64,000 nt of DNA from positions 1 through 64,000 of the forward strand of contig FWCC01000077.1 in NCBI GenBank assembly GCA_900169235.1, given 5' to 3'. The stretch is from Zarea fungicola. Its lineage: Eukaryota > Ascomycota > Sordariomycetes > Hypocreales > Cordycipitaceae. Below the pieces are notes generated by a model that saw only the letters and a program-made list of their open reading frames with translations, searched no databases and was not told the DNA's origin. Of the stretch, positions 44,075 through 56,015 are shown piece by piece (position 1 is the first letter of the stretch; each line of letters opens with the position of its first letter). A program made the translations under genes and the position numbers.

Positions 44075-47000
44075 ATGGCTGCCAACGGTGAGCAGGACGT
44101 CTTTTCGCCCTCTGACGTCTTGGCTGCCATCATGACAATGCGGAGCGGGGAGCAGGAGGCGAAGAAAAAGGCACATGCCTATTTAGAAAACTTCCAAAAA
44201 TCGGTTCGTCGAACTATGTTTAGAATAAAGAGAAATGGCTGATAATATTACCAGAAAACATCATGGGCTACCATCATTGGCATTCTGCAATCCAAAGCAG
44301 AGCCCGAAGCGACCTTGTTTGCCGCTATCACGCTTCGCGGAAAGGTACCACGTACCCATCCTTCTCTACAATGCGCCTCTATAAGCTTACATTTCACAGA
44401 TTACCTACGATCTCTCCACTCAAGTCCCTACGAGCGAACTTTCTGGCCTGCGAAACCAGATTCTACTACTTCTCAAACAGTTTGCTGCTGGTCCAAAGCC
44501 CATTCGCGTCCAGCTATGTGTGTGTCTCGCCATTTTGGCTATCCAAATGAAGGAGTGGAAAGATGTTCTGCCCTCTGTTGTCCAGTCTCTAAGCGACAGC
44601 CCTGAGAGCCACGCCTGCGTTCTCGACTTCTTGCGTGTGCTCCCCGAAGAAGTCACTGAAGGCCGAAAGATTACCTTGTCTGTATGTGGATACTACGACT
44701 CGATCCGACAACCAATCCCGCCGCCGTTCAATCGACCGGAAGCAATCTTCTGCGAGATGGAAGTCTAATTAATTTGTTGGATACAGGAAGATGATCTTGC
44801 GGACCGCTCGAAGGAGTTGCTGGCGGACAATGCAGACAGAGTTGTGCAGCTACTCATCAACTACTCACAGTCTTCGCGTTAGTATCCCCTAGCCTCAACG
44901 GATGAACACGTTCATAATACTAATTTGCATTTAGCTGTCTCTGCTCGCAACCCACAGCTTATGGAATGTATCACATCATGGTTGCGAGAGGTGCCGGTTG
45001 AAAGCATCGTCAACTCGCCGCTTCTGGATGTTGTATTTGATGGAATCAACGCAGATGAATGCAGTCAAGAATCCTCTGAGTGTTTGTGCGTCATGCTACG
45101 TGAGACTCGCGAAGTTGATGACAATCAGCAAATCATCCAGGTCCTCTTCCCACGCGTCGTTGGCCTACAGCCACGCATAGCCGTGTTGGCTGAAGAGGAA
45201 GACACAGAGACTCTGAAGTCTTTGACAAAGGTCATAGCCACAGCTGCTGAGTGCTGGTCTGTTGCCATAGCCCGCCAGCCTAGCCACTTTAGAGCCCTTG
45301 TTGAGGCTGTCCTTGAGTGCGCTGCGCGGGACAAAGACCAGGATGTCATTGAACACACTTTCAATTTCTGGTATGACCTAAAGCAATATCTTGTTCTTGA
45401 GCGTTACATTCAGAGCAGACTGGAGCTGGTTGATATATACTCGAAGCTCGTTGATGTTCTGTTGAGACATCTCCAGTACCCCAGGCCCGATTCTGGAAAC
45501 GAAGCCGACCTCTTTGACGGCGATCGTGAGCAGGAAGAAAAGTTCAGAGAATTTCGTCACCAGATGGGCGACACGCTCAAAGATTCTTGCGAGGTTATGG
45601 GCATCACAGAGTGCTTGACCAAAGTTCTCGACGCAATCCAGGTCTGGACGCAAAGCTACGCCAGCCAGGTAGCTGATAACAATGTACCAAACTGGCAACA
45701 ACTTGAAGCACCGCTGTTCGCAATGCGAGCCCTCGGTCGTATAGTGGATCGCGATGAGGACATTGTACTCCCGCAACTTATGCCGCTGCTGGTCCAGATT
45801 CCTAACCATGAGAAACTTAAGTTTGCCACAATCATGGTACTTGGCCGCTACACGGAGTGGACAGCGGCCCACCCAGAATACCTGGAGCCTCAATTCAACT
45901 ACATTGTCAATTCTTTCCAGGCCGATTCCAAAGAGATTGTTCGTGCGGCTGCACTAGCAATAAAATTCTTTTGCACAGATTGCAGAAATCTACTTAGTGG
46001 TCAGGTTCTGCAGCTTCAAACGTTCTATGACCAGGTTCTCGATAAGTTACCAAACCAGAGCAAGGAGGAGGTGACAGATGGTGTTTCTAGTGTGGTTGCC
46101 GTGCAGCCCGCAGACCAGACATACGCACTATTGAAGACGTATTGCGATCCCCTCATCCAGCGCCTGATGACAATGGCGAATCAGGCAACAGATAAGGAAA
46201 GCAAAATTGCTTTGGCTGGTAAGTCTGCCAGATAGGGAGTCGCATAGGAGTCGAACTAACTGGAAATAGAACACCTGCAGCTTATTACAATCTTTGTTCA
46301 AAATGTTACGCCTGCAGTCAACCCAGGCGACGCCAACCCTGCCGTCAAATACTGGCAAGAAGTCTTTCCGATTCTGTCTACGGTCCTCGAGAACTTCTTA
46401 GACTTTAGCCCAATTTGCGAGCGAATCTGCCGCTGCTGGAGAAATATGGTTGTCTCATACCGTACTAGCATGGCGCCTCTGCTACCAGAAATGGCCAATA
46501 AACTGGCTACAGGGTTCACAGCGTCTCGCGAGGGCTGCTTCCTTTGGGTAACCGGCACAATTTTACGTGAATTCTCTGAGGACCGCGACAATGTGGACCC
46601 GGCGACAACCGAAAACATTTACAGTTTCTTTGAGGCCCAGGCCACTGTGTTCTTGCGTGTTATGACGGAGTTGCAGCCGTCGGACCTCCCTGACGCCATT
46701 GATGACTTCTTTCGGCTGATGATTGATGCTCTTCTCTACTACCCGCAGAAGCTTATTCCTTCAGCGCTTCTACTGCCAATCTTTGAAGCAGCCATCTACG
46801 CATTGACTCTTGAGCAGCGCGACCCTCTGGTTTCGACGCTGCATTATGTGCGTGACCTTTTGTCGTACGGCAGCAACAATCCCGCTAGCAGCGAAGGACT
46901 GCCAGAGCCAACAGCGCAACAGATTAAGAGTATCATCCACAGCATGCTGCAGACTCATGGAATCGGCCTTGTCAAGCAAGTTATGGCTGGGATGATGCTC

Positions 47001-47309
47001 ACCTTTCCGCGGGACTGCTTTGCTGATGGAAGTGGAGTTCTTCTGGCACTCTTTGAAATGCTGCCCAGACAAACTGCCGAATGGGTTGCCCAGACGATTC
47101 AGCTGCTACCCGACGGCACTGTTAACCCAGATGAGGCCAATAGACTGATGAGCAAGATTAAAGAGAGACTTTCGACCGATGACGCCAGCAATATGCGACA
47201 TGTCCGTGTTTTACTGCAAGACTTTACAAACTCGTATAGACGACGAAATGTGGCGCCCAGAGATGGATTGGGACAACTGGAAGCGACGCGATTCCAGTTT
47301 TTGGGTTAA
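44075..47309 (+). CDS. Importin-beta family karyopherin, Mtr10/transportin-3 type
   Basis: A nuclear import receptor for SR-type and mRNA-binding proteins (yeast Mtr10/Kap111, human TNPO3). Six exons: 44075-44203, 44255-44344, 44400-44681, 44787-44877, 44935-46218 and 46270-47309, giving 971 residues, close to the family norm. The N-terminus (DVLAAIMTMRSGEQEAKKKAHAYLENFQKS) and the joined KTSWATIIGILQSKAEPEATLFAAITLRGKITYDL form the importin-N HEAT repeats. VRVQLCVCLAILAIQMKEW-like Xpo1/exportin-1-like helices follow. The rest is alpha-helical HEAT solenoid down to MRHVRVLLQDFTNSYRRRN. All introns are short GT-AG. Intron 3 contains a stop in frame, so retention would truncate the protein. Confidence 0.94.
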
Positions 47310-48123
47310 GGCGAGAGTTTCGTAACAAGTCCTAAAGGAGATGTGAGAGGATGACACAATAAAGGAGAGCGGTAGGTTAATTGGCATTTACAGGAGTGAG
47401 GTAATTTATACCATGGAGGTAAAAAGAAAGGGATTTGGGAGCAACTGATTCGATTGTTGATATTGCATGTAAAGCGGACGGATTCAAAAGAAGGGGAAGA
47501 GTAAATTAAGGACATACTATTGACGGAGTTGGGTGCGAGTAGTTGCAACTTTATTATGGGAGATAAAAATATACAAAACTAGAGGGGACGATTCTTCCAA
47601 CATGCATATTAAGCTCTTCCCCATGCTTGCCAAGTCTCTATGCTGCTTTGCAGCTGATGTCGAGGAAGGGGTATCCAGTGCAGAACGTATCTCATGAAGG
47701 TGTTCTGCAACGTTCAGAGACGGGGGAACATCAGTCGTGCCTTGGCTAGCCCCTTGAGTAGACTTGTTGTCAGCTGGTGGTTAGCCAAATTGAAAAACTG
47801 CCAGCTTTCAGCACCTGACTTTCTCCATAAAAGACTTGTGAGTCACATCACATTCCACTTTCAGCCTGGTTTGAGGCAAAGATAATAGCAGCCCTGTGCA
47901 TTCAACGCATATTCCTCTGCAGCGGAAGCCTGCGCAAAATACCGACACTGCTAACCAAGAAGTCAGCCAACAATCTGCGTGACCACTAGTCGTTTTTCTC
48001 AACTTTTGCCGCGTTAGGATACAGGAATTATTCAGTGTATCGCGCGCAGCTTGCAGCGGACACAACGGCAACGGGCAAAACTAACAAAGTGGAGGACCTG
48101 GAGCAAGATTCAAAGAATCGGAA
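47310..48123. other. Intergenic region
   Basis: 3' region of the karyopherin gene and upstream region of the acetyltransferase-like gene. No supported gene or repeat. Confidence 0.5.
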
Positions 48124-49005
48124 ATGGGAAGTCGAAGCGCCGCTGCGCTATTACCAGCCATTAGTCTCATCCCGTGGGATTTCGCAAACGAGTCTCATTT
48201 CCGGCGTCTGGTCGCCCAACGGCACGCCTGCGGCTGGGACTTTGATGTTGTGACACACTGGCGTGACAAGGCATTGAAAGGTGACAAACTGCTCTTCTGG
48301 ATTGTACTGTCTGGCAGCGGAGCAGTACCATTGCATGAGAAGCACACAGCAGCCTATGACACTGAACAAACAACCCTGCTCGATTCGGCGCTGCGAATGG
48401 GCAAGACGGAGCGCAACCCGACGCTACACGAGTTTCTGCCCGTCGGACACATTGCACTGGACGCTTATCCTGATAGAAACGTGTTGTTCGGCATGCCTGC
48501 GTCGACACTCTGGTTAAAGTCACTATACATCTCCGCGTACGTCCAACACGGGATAACGTAAAATCCTCCGTCCACCATTTCCCTCTAGATGAGTAGCATG
48601 GTTTCTAATACCAGGGCAAAAATACATAGTGCCATTCAGGGAGGGGGTCTCGGCAACAGGGTCATGAAGGTGGTCGAGGCCATGGCCACCGCAGCACCAT
48701 TCCAGAGCGCTGCTCTCGCACTCGACACCTCCGAGGCGTCGTACCAGCGACGCCTCAAGAGCAGTCACCTCTACGGTACCGACGAGCCACCTGTGGGTAG
48801 TCCACCGATCATGACAAACCAAGAGTGGTATCAGAGGCAGGGTTATTTAATCATGACACTACCTCCAGCCGGGGGTGAGGCAGAGGCAACGTGTGCTAGG
48901 CTGGAAAACCGCGAGTCATTGGGGTATTATGTGTGGATGGACACGGTGGCTGGTGAGCTTAAGCATATTCCTGCGATTTTCCTGTATAAAATGATGAAGA
49001 AATGA
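48124..49005 (+). CDS. GNAT-like N-acetyltransferase
   Basis: Two exons (48124-48536 and 48630-49005) joined over a 93-nt intron (GTACGT...CATAG) give 262 residues. The join restores SLYISAAIQGGGLGNRVMKVVEAMA. This corresponds to the beta4-beta5 strand and the acetyl-CoA pyrophosphate loop (Q-x-x-G-L-G) of fungal GCN5-related acetyltransferases. Upstream ISLIPWDFANESHFRRLVAQRHACGWDFDVV and VGHIALDAYP, and downstream NQEWYQRQGYLIM, also fit a fungal-specific GNAT subfamily of unknown substrate. The loop reads GGGLG rather than the usual QGRGLG, so activity should not be assumed. Start at 48124 is the first ATG before the conserved block; a short upstream exon is possible. Confidence 0.75.
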
Positions 49006-50748
49006 ATTCTCTGGGGTCATGTGCGTTATAACTAGTTGAAATGACGAGGAGCGCTGTAACACGCTCTAACCAGACAGAACATTACAAGATCCAAGTTAGA
49101 AAGTCCCCACGCTGCTCGCGCAGGTATCACTCTCCACTTGAAGCCATATCAAGTCCAATGCACTACGCTCTCGAATTGTTTGCTATACCATTGAAACACG
49201 GAAATGACGAGTCGCGTCATGCATCTTTTTTTTTTTTTTTTTTTGACATCCTAGCTCTTCCGATTGTGTGGAGGAAGCTGGCAGAAAACGTAAATACGCG
49301 AATTCCGTACCAGAAGAGTATTATTTGTCGCATGTCAAAACTAAATGAAGCAGGAGCTATAGCAAAGTGCGATCGCGCCCCAGACTCTGTTCTGCCCTTG
49401 CTTTTAACTAACACATACTTCGACATGGGGAAAAAGTCAATTTCTCCCCACCCCGTGCATGCATGTATGATCAGCGCTGCAGCTCATTCGATCAAGGTCA
49501 TTTCAAGCGGTTAGTTAACTTAAGCGATTAACTGACCTGGTTGCGTGGCCACAGTTAACTCAGTTGCTCAGACACGTAGATGGCCCTCGCCGTCGTATGT
49601 ACACCCTGTCGCCACTATCATGTTTAGCAGATACACGCTTAGATATGTGTGCTAGCAAAAGTCCTACACACTTATGTAGTTTTCTATATTTTAAGTCACT
49701 AAATTGTAAGTAGGATGGTGAAACCCGATAAGGACTCGCAAGAGTGAACTTGGAGGTGGGTGTTCGGTGGCCAGTGTGCTTTAAGCCTCCAGGTCTCGAG
49801 TTTGGCCCTTAAAGCCGATAAATAGCATTTTTACGGGTTGAAAAACAATAAAGAATAAGGGGTAGATAGAAGAAAGGAAAGTAGAAGAAAAGGGAAATCT
49901 GGTCACATCATCCACCCTGGCCATCCAGTGGCATTTACAAAAAATCAAACCCGCAGCATGTCGTGGATTAGAGGCCGTACGAATACCGCTTGCAGACTTT
50001 GGTAACACAGGATAGACTTGCTGCACGCGGGCAGCCGACAGCGTATTGAGAGCAGCGTATTTGGTGAAGTGTGTGCTCTGTTATCAAGGTACCCATTTGT
50101 CAAAACTTATGTAGTCAGGGTGACAGCCAGTATATGAAAACTGTGCCGACAATTTGGCCAATCAACTCATAACTGGCCTTAGTTATTAGATAATTCGGTG
50201 ATCTTTAGATTCCATAAGATACAATTCAAGCTTTCAATTCCTGAGGGTGGGCTGTCTAGTTCTACCTAGTTATGCTTAATCAGTGCTAATTTCTAGCTTG
50301 CCTCCTAATCAATTAACGTCAACCAACCAGTTCAAAGACCTACCTATAAAAACAAATAAGCTAACTAGGTAGTAATAGTAAAACCCAGCACTATCAACAT
50401 CTGCAGAGCATCAACATCAGCAATAGCATCTAGTAATTGCATTAATAATAGCAATAATGTTTATAAAACTGGTTCATATGGGAGGGATTTACTAGTCCGC
50501 TATTACTGTTTTGTGTAGGTTGTTGAAGACATCATAGATCTAATTGGCTAATAAAGGTGGCCGCCCTCGCTTAACTAGGCTTAGTCCTTGGGTATCACCC
50601 CCCCAAATCCCCGTTAGGTAAATCTCGGCACTGCAGGAACTGGACCAAGGCACAGCACACTAACAATGGATCAGAGTAGGGTGCGGTTCCTCCGAGGGCA
50701 GCATAGCATGCAGATTTTCTGAACCGTACGAGAAGAAGAGACAATTTC
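49006..50748. other. Intergenic region
   Basis: No gene recognised. It contains a T tract of 19 (49226-49244) and TACCTAG-type motifs near 50260-50370. The open frame at 49041-49514 spans the T tract and is not coding-like. Confidence 0.5.
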
Positions 50749-51570
50749 ATGGCAATTCATGGCAAATCTATCCCAGGGGCCATTCCTGAAGTGCGCCAAA
50801 AAAACATCATGCATTGGCCATGGAAGAATGATGAGGTGCACCGCCTCAAGGCTTCCTTAGCCTTCAACCAGCTTCACCAGGCTCTTCTACAACACCATAG
50901 CGCCACGCTCGTCCTTGAATCATGGTGTCGCTCTCATGGTATCTCGGCTCATGTATCTGATGTCAATGGCATGTCATCAGAAGCCGCCACGCTGAGCTTC
51001 GGCGCAGACACCGAACTAGCCGGCATTACCGCCCAGCAGATCCATGACCAGACATCGCCTACACTTTCTGATGAGGAGATGGCTCTTCTCAGCCCCCTGC
51101 CCGGGGAGAAAATGGGTCATCGTCGTGTCCACCTCATGTTCAATGGCGCCGTCGTGTCCAAGGCCGACAACTGGTATGTCGTCTCGCGCCTGGACCCGGG
51201 GATGAATGACATATTGACGACGACCGACACACCCTTCGGCAAAGTCGTTGCGCCGCTGTCCTGCCACAGAATGACAGTTTCGAGTCGCCGTTGTTTTCTA
51301 GAGGCATCTCCTTCTGAAAACTTTGGCTGGCAGAACCTTAATGCTGACTGCAAGACGAACGGCGCTTGCAAAGTGGAGCAGATTGAGACCGAAAGTCTTT
51401 CTGATCCTCAGCAAGACGTCATTCCAGTTCCAGAGGTTATATTGGAGATTTGCGCTACTGTCTGCCGCGGAGATGACGGCCGAGCTCTATGCTATGTACG
51501 CGAGCGATATCAGGGCAAGCTCATGGACTTTTCTCCTAGCATTTTACCGGAAGTAGATCGGGATTCCTGA
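50749..51570 (+). CDS. Chorismate-lyase-like (UbiC/UTRA-fold) protein, bacterial type
   Basis: A 273-residue intronless protein. Its pattern recalls uncharacterised bacterial proteins with a chorismate pyruvate-lyase-like fold. A helix FNQLHQALLQHHSATLVLESWC (about 39-60) comes first. Then KADNWYVVSRLDPGMNDILTTTDTPFGKVV (about 137-166), where bacterial relatives read ADNWYVPxRLTPxMN and TDTPFG, and a C-terminal strand pair EVILEICATVCRGDDGRALCYVRERYQGKLMDF. The block between (about 185-222) is Cys-rich and unlike the bacterial form. Isolated in a gene-poor stretch with no introns, it could be an acquired gene. Function is unknown; chorismate lyase activity is not claimed. No signal peptide is apparent, although many bacterial relatives are exported. 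Confidence 0.6.
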   Translation: MAIHGKSIPGAIPEVRQKNIMHWPWKNDEVHRLKASLAFNQLHQALLQHHSATLVLESWCRSHGISAHVSDVNGMSSEAATLSFGADTELAGITAQQIHDQTSPTLSDEEMALLSPLPGEKMGHRRVHLMFNGAVVSKADNWYVVSRLDPGMNDILTTTDTPFGKVVAPLSCHRMTVSSRRCFLEASPSENFGWQNLNADCKTNGACKVEQIETESLSDPQQDVIPVPEVILEICATVCRGDDGRALCYVRERYQGKLMDFSPSILPEVDRDS

Positions 51571-52565
51571 CCAGAAGATTCTTGGAGTTTAGCATGGCAT
51601 AGTGGAGTATGGGTAGAAATAAATTTGGTTCATTTTAACACGGCGTGGGAGTTGCAATCGTTGTTTGTTAACGGAAGGGACATTTCCTTTTTATTATGCT
51701 GCGTACCATAACAGATAAATCTACTCAATATACAGAGTTTCGAGATTTATTCTACCTGTTAAAAGCAGCGAAGATGTCGGAATGTAAGATTTTCTTTTTC
51801 TCCCTTTCCCCCAACCGGTCCCGTGAATCAAATATCCCACAGACAAAATACTGTCCCATAGATCGAGTGCATGGGTCTCTGCAACACTCACCGCCTAGCA
51901 CCAGTGTGGTATAGTTGGTCATGTCAGCTACCATGGGCTGTCCATGCAACTCTATACGAGAGACAAAGAACGCCGCCGACTACGTCTTCAGCCGATCGAA
52001 CTCAATGCCTTCATCGCCGCTATTCCTAAAGGTCGAGTCATGACATGAATAGTTAACTGCGAAGGCTCTGTTGCAAACCGGAATTTGTAGCCGGACGGGG
52101 CAGCAGGCAAGTGCTTGAAAAGCAACACATTTTAAGCGTTGTCAGCATTCTCGTTCCCCGGCAATAATAATGTCAAAACTGGTAGCGGAAAACTCATATC
52201 CGAATATTTCGGAGAAAGGGTAGCCCGAGTGCTTAGACATCTAGCTTCCATCTCAATATCCAAGACACTGCTGTGCCATCCATTTCATGAGAAACTCGTC
52301 CATGTAATTCTTTACAGCAATTCTCGCGGCTTCGCTCCAGGCGAATCGAGTTGAAAGCAGCATCAGAGTGCGCAACTGCCCACCCTGCAATGCCGCCGCA
52401 GGCTAAGGACGCAGACTCAGCAAGGCAAATCCCAACGCTATTGGTTGCCCACGGTCGTTGTGCGTTTCTACCAGAGCTTCAACCTCGTAATCGTCGTTTC
52501 CTCCCCGAACAAGCTTGTATCAGGTGCCAATTCTTGTCGAAAACGGCTTTCCCTCCGTAGTGACA
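51571..52565. other. Intergenic region
   Basis: No gene supported. Short frames at 52139-52560 have no family resemblance. Confidence 0.5.
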
Positions 52566-53005
52566 AAGATTTAGGCTTCGCCTAGATTATAGTAGTCATC
52601 GTAGCAGCCCCCGCCCTAGGCCAGAGCGGATACGTGAAGGGAATAGCACGTGATAGCTTCTCTATAGATGACTTTATTCTATATTTACATATATTATTTC
52701 TTCTTTTTATCCTTAGTTAAATATTAATAACTTTTCGACCTTTACTAGACGCTTCCCTAAGGCTATTCTATAACAACGGCGGTGGTTCTAGTTACCCTGC
52801 ATAGCTAAAGTACGCCGGCCAAACATAAGATAAACATACACGTCTTGTAAACGTTATGGATATATAAGAGGTAGCTTATTTTGAGACAGTTTATACTTAA
52901 ATAGGCCAAGAAATAACATTAAAGCTAAAACTCTACTACTACTAAAACCAAATTAATACTAACCGGTTGTTTGTAATTTGAGACTTGTGAGGTGGTATCA
53001 AAAGC
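52566..53005 (+). mobile_element. LTR-retroelement fragment with tRNA primer-binding site
   Basis: An AT-rich stretch with LTR-like order. A segment GGTTCTAGTTACCCTGCATAGC...GCCGGCCAAACATAAG (52786-52828) is shared with the repeat blocks at 715-760 (minus) and 2930-2985 (plus). Next comes a TATA-like GGATATATAAGAGGTAGC (52858-52875), and finally GGTGGTATCAAAAGC (52991-53005). TGGTATCAAAAGC is the kind of sequence complementary to the initiator-tRNA 3' end that primes copia-type elements. No gag or pol frame follows; the element is truncated directly after the site. Left end not fixed. Confidence 0.55.
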
Positions 53006-53162
53006 AACTACTTCAACTCCTCATTAGAGTACTTCGCATATAATTCCCAAGCGTCATAATCCCTAGAGTATATATCCTATCGTTAAACTCAATTTATATC
53101 TTCCTTCCCTTTCCACAGTGTAAATCGGGGCATAGCGGCTGCCAGATAAGAGCAGCTCAGCT

Positions 53163-54067
53163 TTACTGGTGCTGTTGAGCAGCTGGGTGGTTGGGGTCAT
53201 GAGCATACTGCGGCTGCTGGTACTGGCCCTCGACAGGTTGCTGGGGGTACTGAGCGTAGGGCTGCTGTGGAAGCTGTGTGGGCTGTTGTTGAGTGGCATA
53301 CTGGGCTTGCACAGGCTGCTGAGCCTTCTGCTCCTCCATATTGTGATCGGCGGTGACAGTACTCTGAGATCCGAGTGTGAAGCGGCCCTCCTTACGACCT
53401 TGAAGGAAGTTCATAACTGTCCACACTAGAGTAACGATAAATGAGACCCTACTTAAGAAGTAAGTATTTTTTTTTTCAAGTCAAAGAGACCCTGACAGAA
53501 TATGGCTCACCAGACAATGGCGCCAAGAGCAGCTACACCAGCCAAAAGGCCAGCAAGGGTTGAGAAGGTAATGCTGCGAGGGGCAATGCCGCGCTTGTAG
53601 TTGACACAGTAGCCGTCATAGCAGTACCGACCATGGCCACCACTGCCAACATCGCCACTGCCAATGTTTCCAAGAGCGGCGCGACGGGCAGCGTTAAGAG
53701 CCCAGGTAGATAGCCAGATAACAACCATGTAAGCATCGAGGGCAATTACGGCGTAGATAGTGTAAAAGGCATTAGCAGCAGGCACCTTTTCGGTAACAAG
53801 GATGTATGCAACAATAATCCACGTAAAGACGGCCTGAAAATCCGTATTAGCTTATATTCGCAGTGGTTGTACGGAAAAAGGATGAGCAGAAAGAAGGTAG
53901 CTTACAGCTGCAATCGCAAGACTTGGACCATCAAAGAGGGCATAGTCAGACCAAGTAGCAGCCATGCCAAGAATAACAATGGATAGAACAACTTGGGCAA
54001 TTCGGATTGCCAGTACCCAAATTGGAGTTGTAAGTGTCTTTTGGTTGTTAACGCCGTTAAGGTTCAT
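53163..54067 (-). CDS. MARVEL-domain tetraspan membrane protein with Gln-rich tail
   Basis: A small four-helix membrane protein of the fungal MARVEL type, associated in other organisms with membrane apposition and plasma-membrane domains. Three exons: 54067-53906, 53833-53511 and 53448-53163, giving 256 residues. Helices: ILAIRIAQVV-like helix 1 (about 16-38), helix 2 around AAVFTWIIVAYIL, helix 3 FYTIYAVIALDAYMVVIWLSTW, helix 4 LAGLLAGVAALGAIVWVSFIVTLVW. The last is only complete when intron 2 is spliced from GTGAGC (53510) to the TAG ending at 53449. The loop CYDGYC before helix 4 is Gly/Cys-rich. The tail (about 190-256) is Gln/Pro/Tyr-rich low complexity (QQPYAQYPQQPV). The nearer acceptor at 53426 would shift frame and delete the tail. 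Confidence 0.85.
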
Positions 54068-56015
54068 CGTAGTGGATTTTTCGTGTTTGTTCGGAAAGGG
54101 AATAACAGTGTACAATAATGAGCCGCGTATGATAGTATATTTTCAAGTGGATGTATGGAATAGTTTTAAATAGGCGGAGAGCTTTGATAATAATGAGCCA
54201 GAGAGAATGGGCCAAGGAGCTGAGTACGTTCTTATACGAGCAACCACATCGCCCAGCTGGGTTTTCGCGGCAAAGAATACTCTCTGTTTGAGGGGCAGGG
54301 CCGCCCGCCAACTGGCACGCGCCCTGTGCTTTTTCATCAGCCCAAGGCTGAATCGACCCCGGCTGGTTTCGAGATGGACCGCTCAGAGAATGATCCACGT
54401 TTGCATGGGTAGCTCCGTAGCAGACAGACGTTGATAGACTGGACCCTACGAACAGCCCCATTCAGCCGCACTGGGGCTACAAGCTGTTGTGTTTTATAAC
54501 GGGTGGGTTGGTGCTCTCTTGGATGGTGGTTGCGGTTGCTAGCGCCATTCACTCTGGAGCTAATAACACAGCATTCACCACTCGCATTACTGGAACAAAG
54601 TGAGTGGTGTGGTAGGGGAACTCGGTGAGCGCAACGGCTAATAAATTATTAGTGGTAGGAAGTCTGGTAGACCGCAGATCGTTTACCTAACGCGTGCTAG
54701 TGTTAAACCTTTGCGTGCTTGTCTCCGAAATAGGCGGCTTTGGCTAAATTTGGATCATACTGGCAAGACAAACCAAGGGTCTAAACTGAAGGTTCCTTCT
54801 CCTTTCCAGCAAGGACCGAGTTCTCCAAAACAAGTCGGATGACAACCGAGCGAGGCACGATAGCACGAGTTAAAGCTTATTTGATTCGGGGCATGATATC
54901 CATCACGCCGTAGCAGTGAACAAAAATACGCCGGTGTGTTTTCTTTACCGCCCGCCAGTCGAGAGTGAATTTTGCACGCAGCCCTCGGTACTCCGCGTAA
55001 GTAGTTCCACATAGTTGGCTGGTGCCCACGAGGAAAACATATTAGTTGGCAAACAGGTATTTCTCTATTGCCCAAATGAATCCATGTCATTTTCTCTTAA
55101 ACCGATCCAGCTATTTATCGCCCCATCGAATGGAAATAGCATCCTCCGATACCCGTTCTACATACATAATACGCTACTAATTTAGTTAATTGATTGCGGC
55201 CTCCGGCACATGACAAAATGCTGCATTGGCTTGGCACAGCCCACAGCTCTTCGGCCTAAGTTGGCTAGCACAGCCACAAAATTTGCGAAGCTGCCAAATT
55301 CATTCAATTGACGATGCAGAGACCCGCTGGTGCAAGGATCGCCAGGTTGTCACAGGTTGCACTGGGGCAACTCTGCGAGACTCTCTCGCCTGTCACAACT
55401 GTTGGGATAAAAGCAGCTAACTTTGGGCGAAAAAGCAAGCCTGCTGATCAGGGCGGCTTGAGGCTGTGCCAAGATGCGCCTCGTAACAGTCGTAGCGCCA
55501 CCACAGTCTTGACCTTGGCATGCCTTCATACTGGTATGATGTTGTATTCGCAATGCCTATTGGTCTGCTTGTTTTCTTGATGGAGACCGGACAGTCCTAG
55601 CTATGTATTTGTTCCCAGGAGGGCTATGTTGATCGTTCTCTGTGCATCTAAGCGGAGCTATAAATGCTTCTAAAGCATGATCTAGGATAAGTAGGACAAC
55701 GATTAAATAGTGACACCGTTAAAATTTACACCAAGCTTTACATAATTCTCAAAGTCAGATCTAGGATATCTTCCATCCTGCGTCGTGTTGGCGGATTATG
55801 TACTGCGCCGAACAAGTAAGGTAGTTATGGCTGCATAATAAGCCTAGTGCAACACTAACCAGCGGCGGAAGGGATTTGCCGAGATTGATGCTGCCTTCCG
55901 GAGGCAATAATACCTAGGAGTTTGGATTCTAGTCATTGTATGGAGTTGTTAGACTTTATTCCATTCTGGATCTAAACGGCGATCAATTTGTTGTAATTTC
56001 GTGGCGAAACTTTAT
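54068..56015. other. Intergenic region, no gene recognised
   Basis: Nearly 2 kb between the MARVEL promoter and the 3' end of the polyol dehydrogenase. Several short frames overlap each other on both strands without family resemblance. No repeats noted. Confidence 0.5.

Noticed and set aside
49041..49514. 157-codon open frame
   Set aside because: It spans a 19-T tract, giving a run of Phe, and has no conserved features.
52981..53005. tRNA gene
   Set aside because: TGGTATCAAAAGC resembles the complement of a tRNA 3' end, but no cloverleaf or A/B boxes surround it; a primer-binding site fits better.
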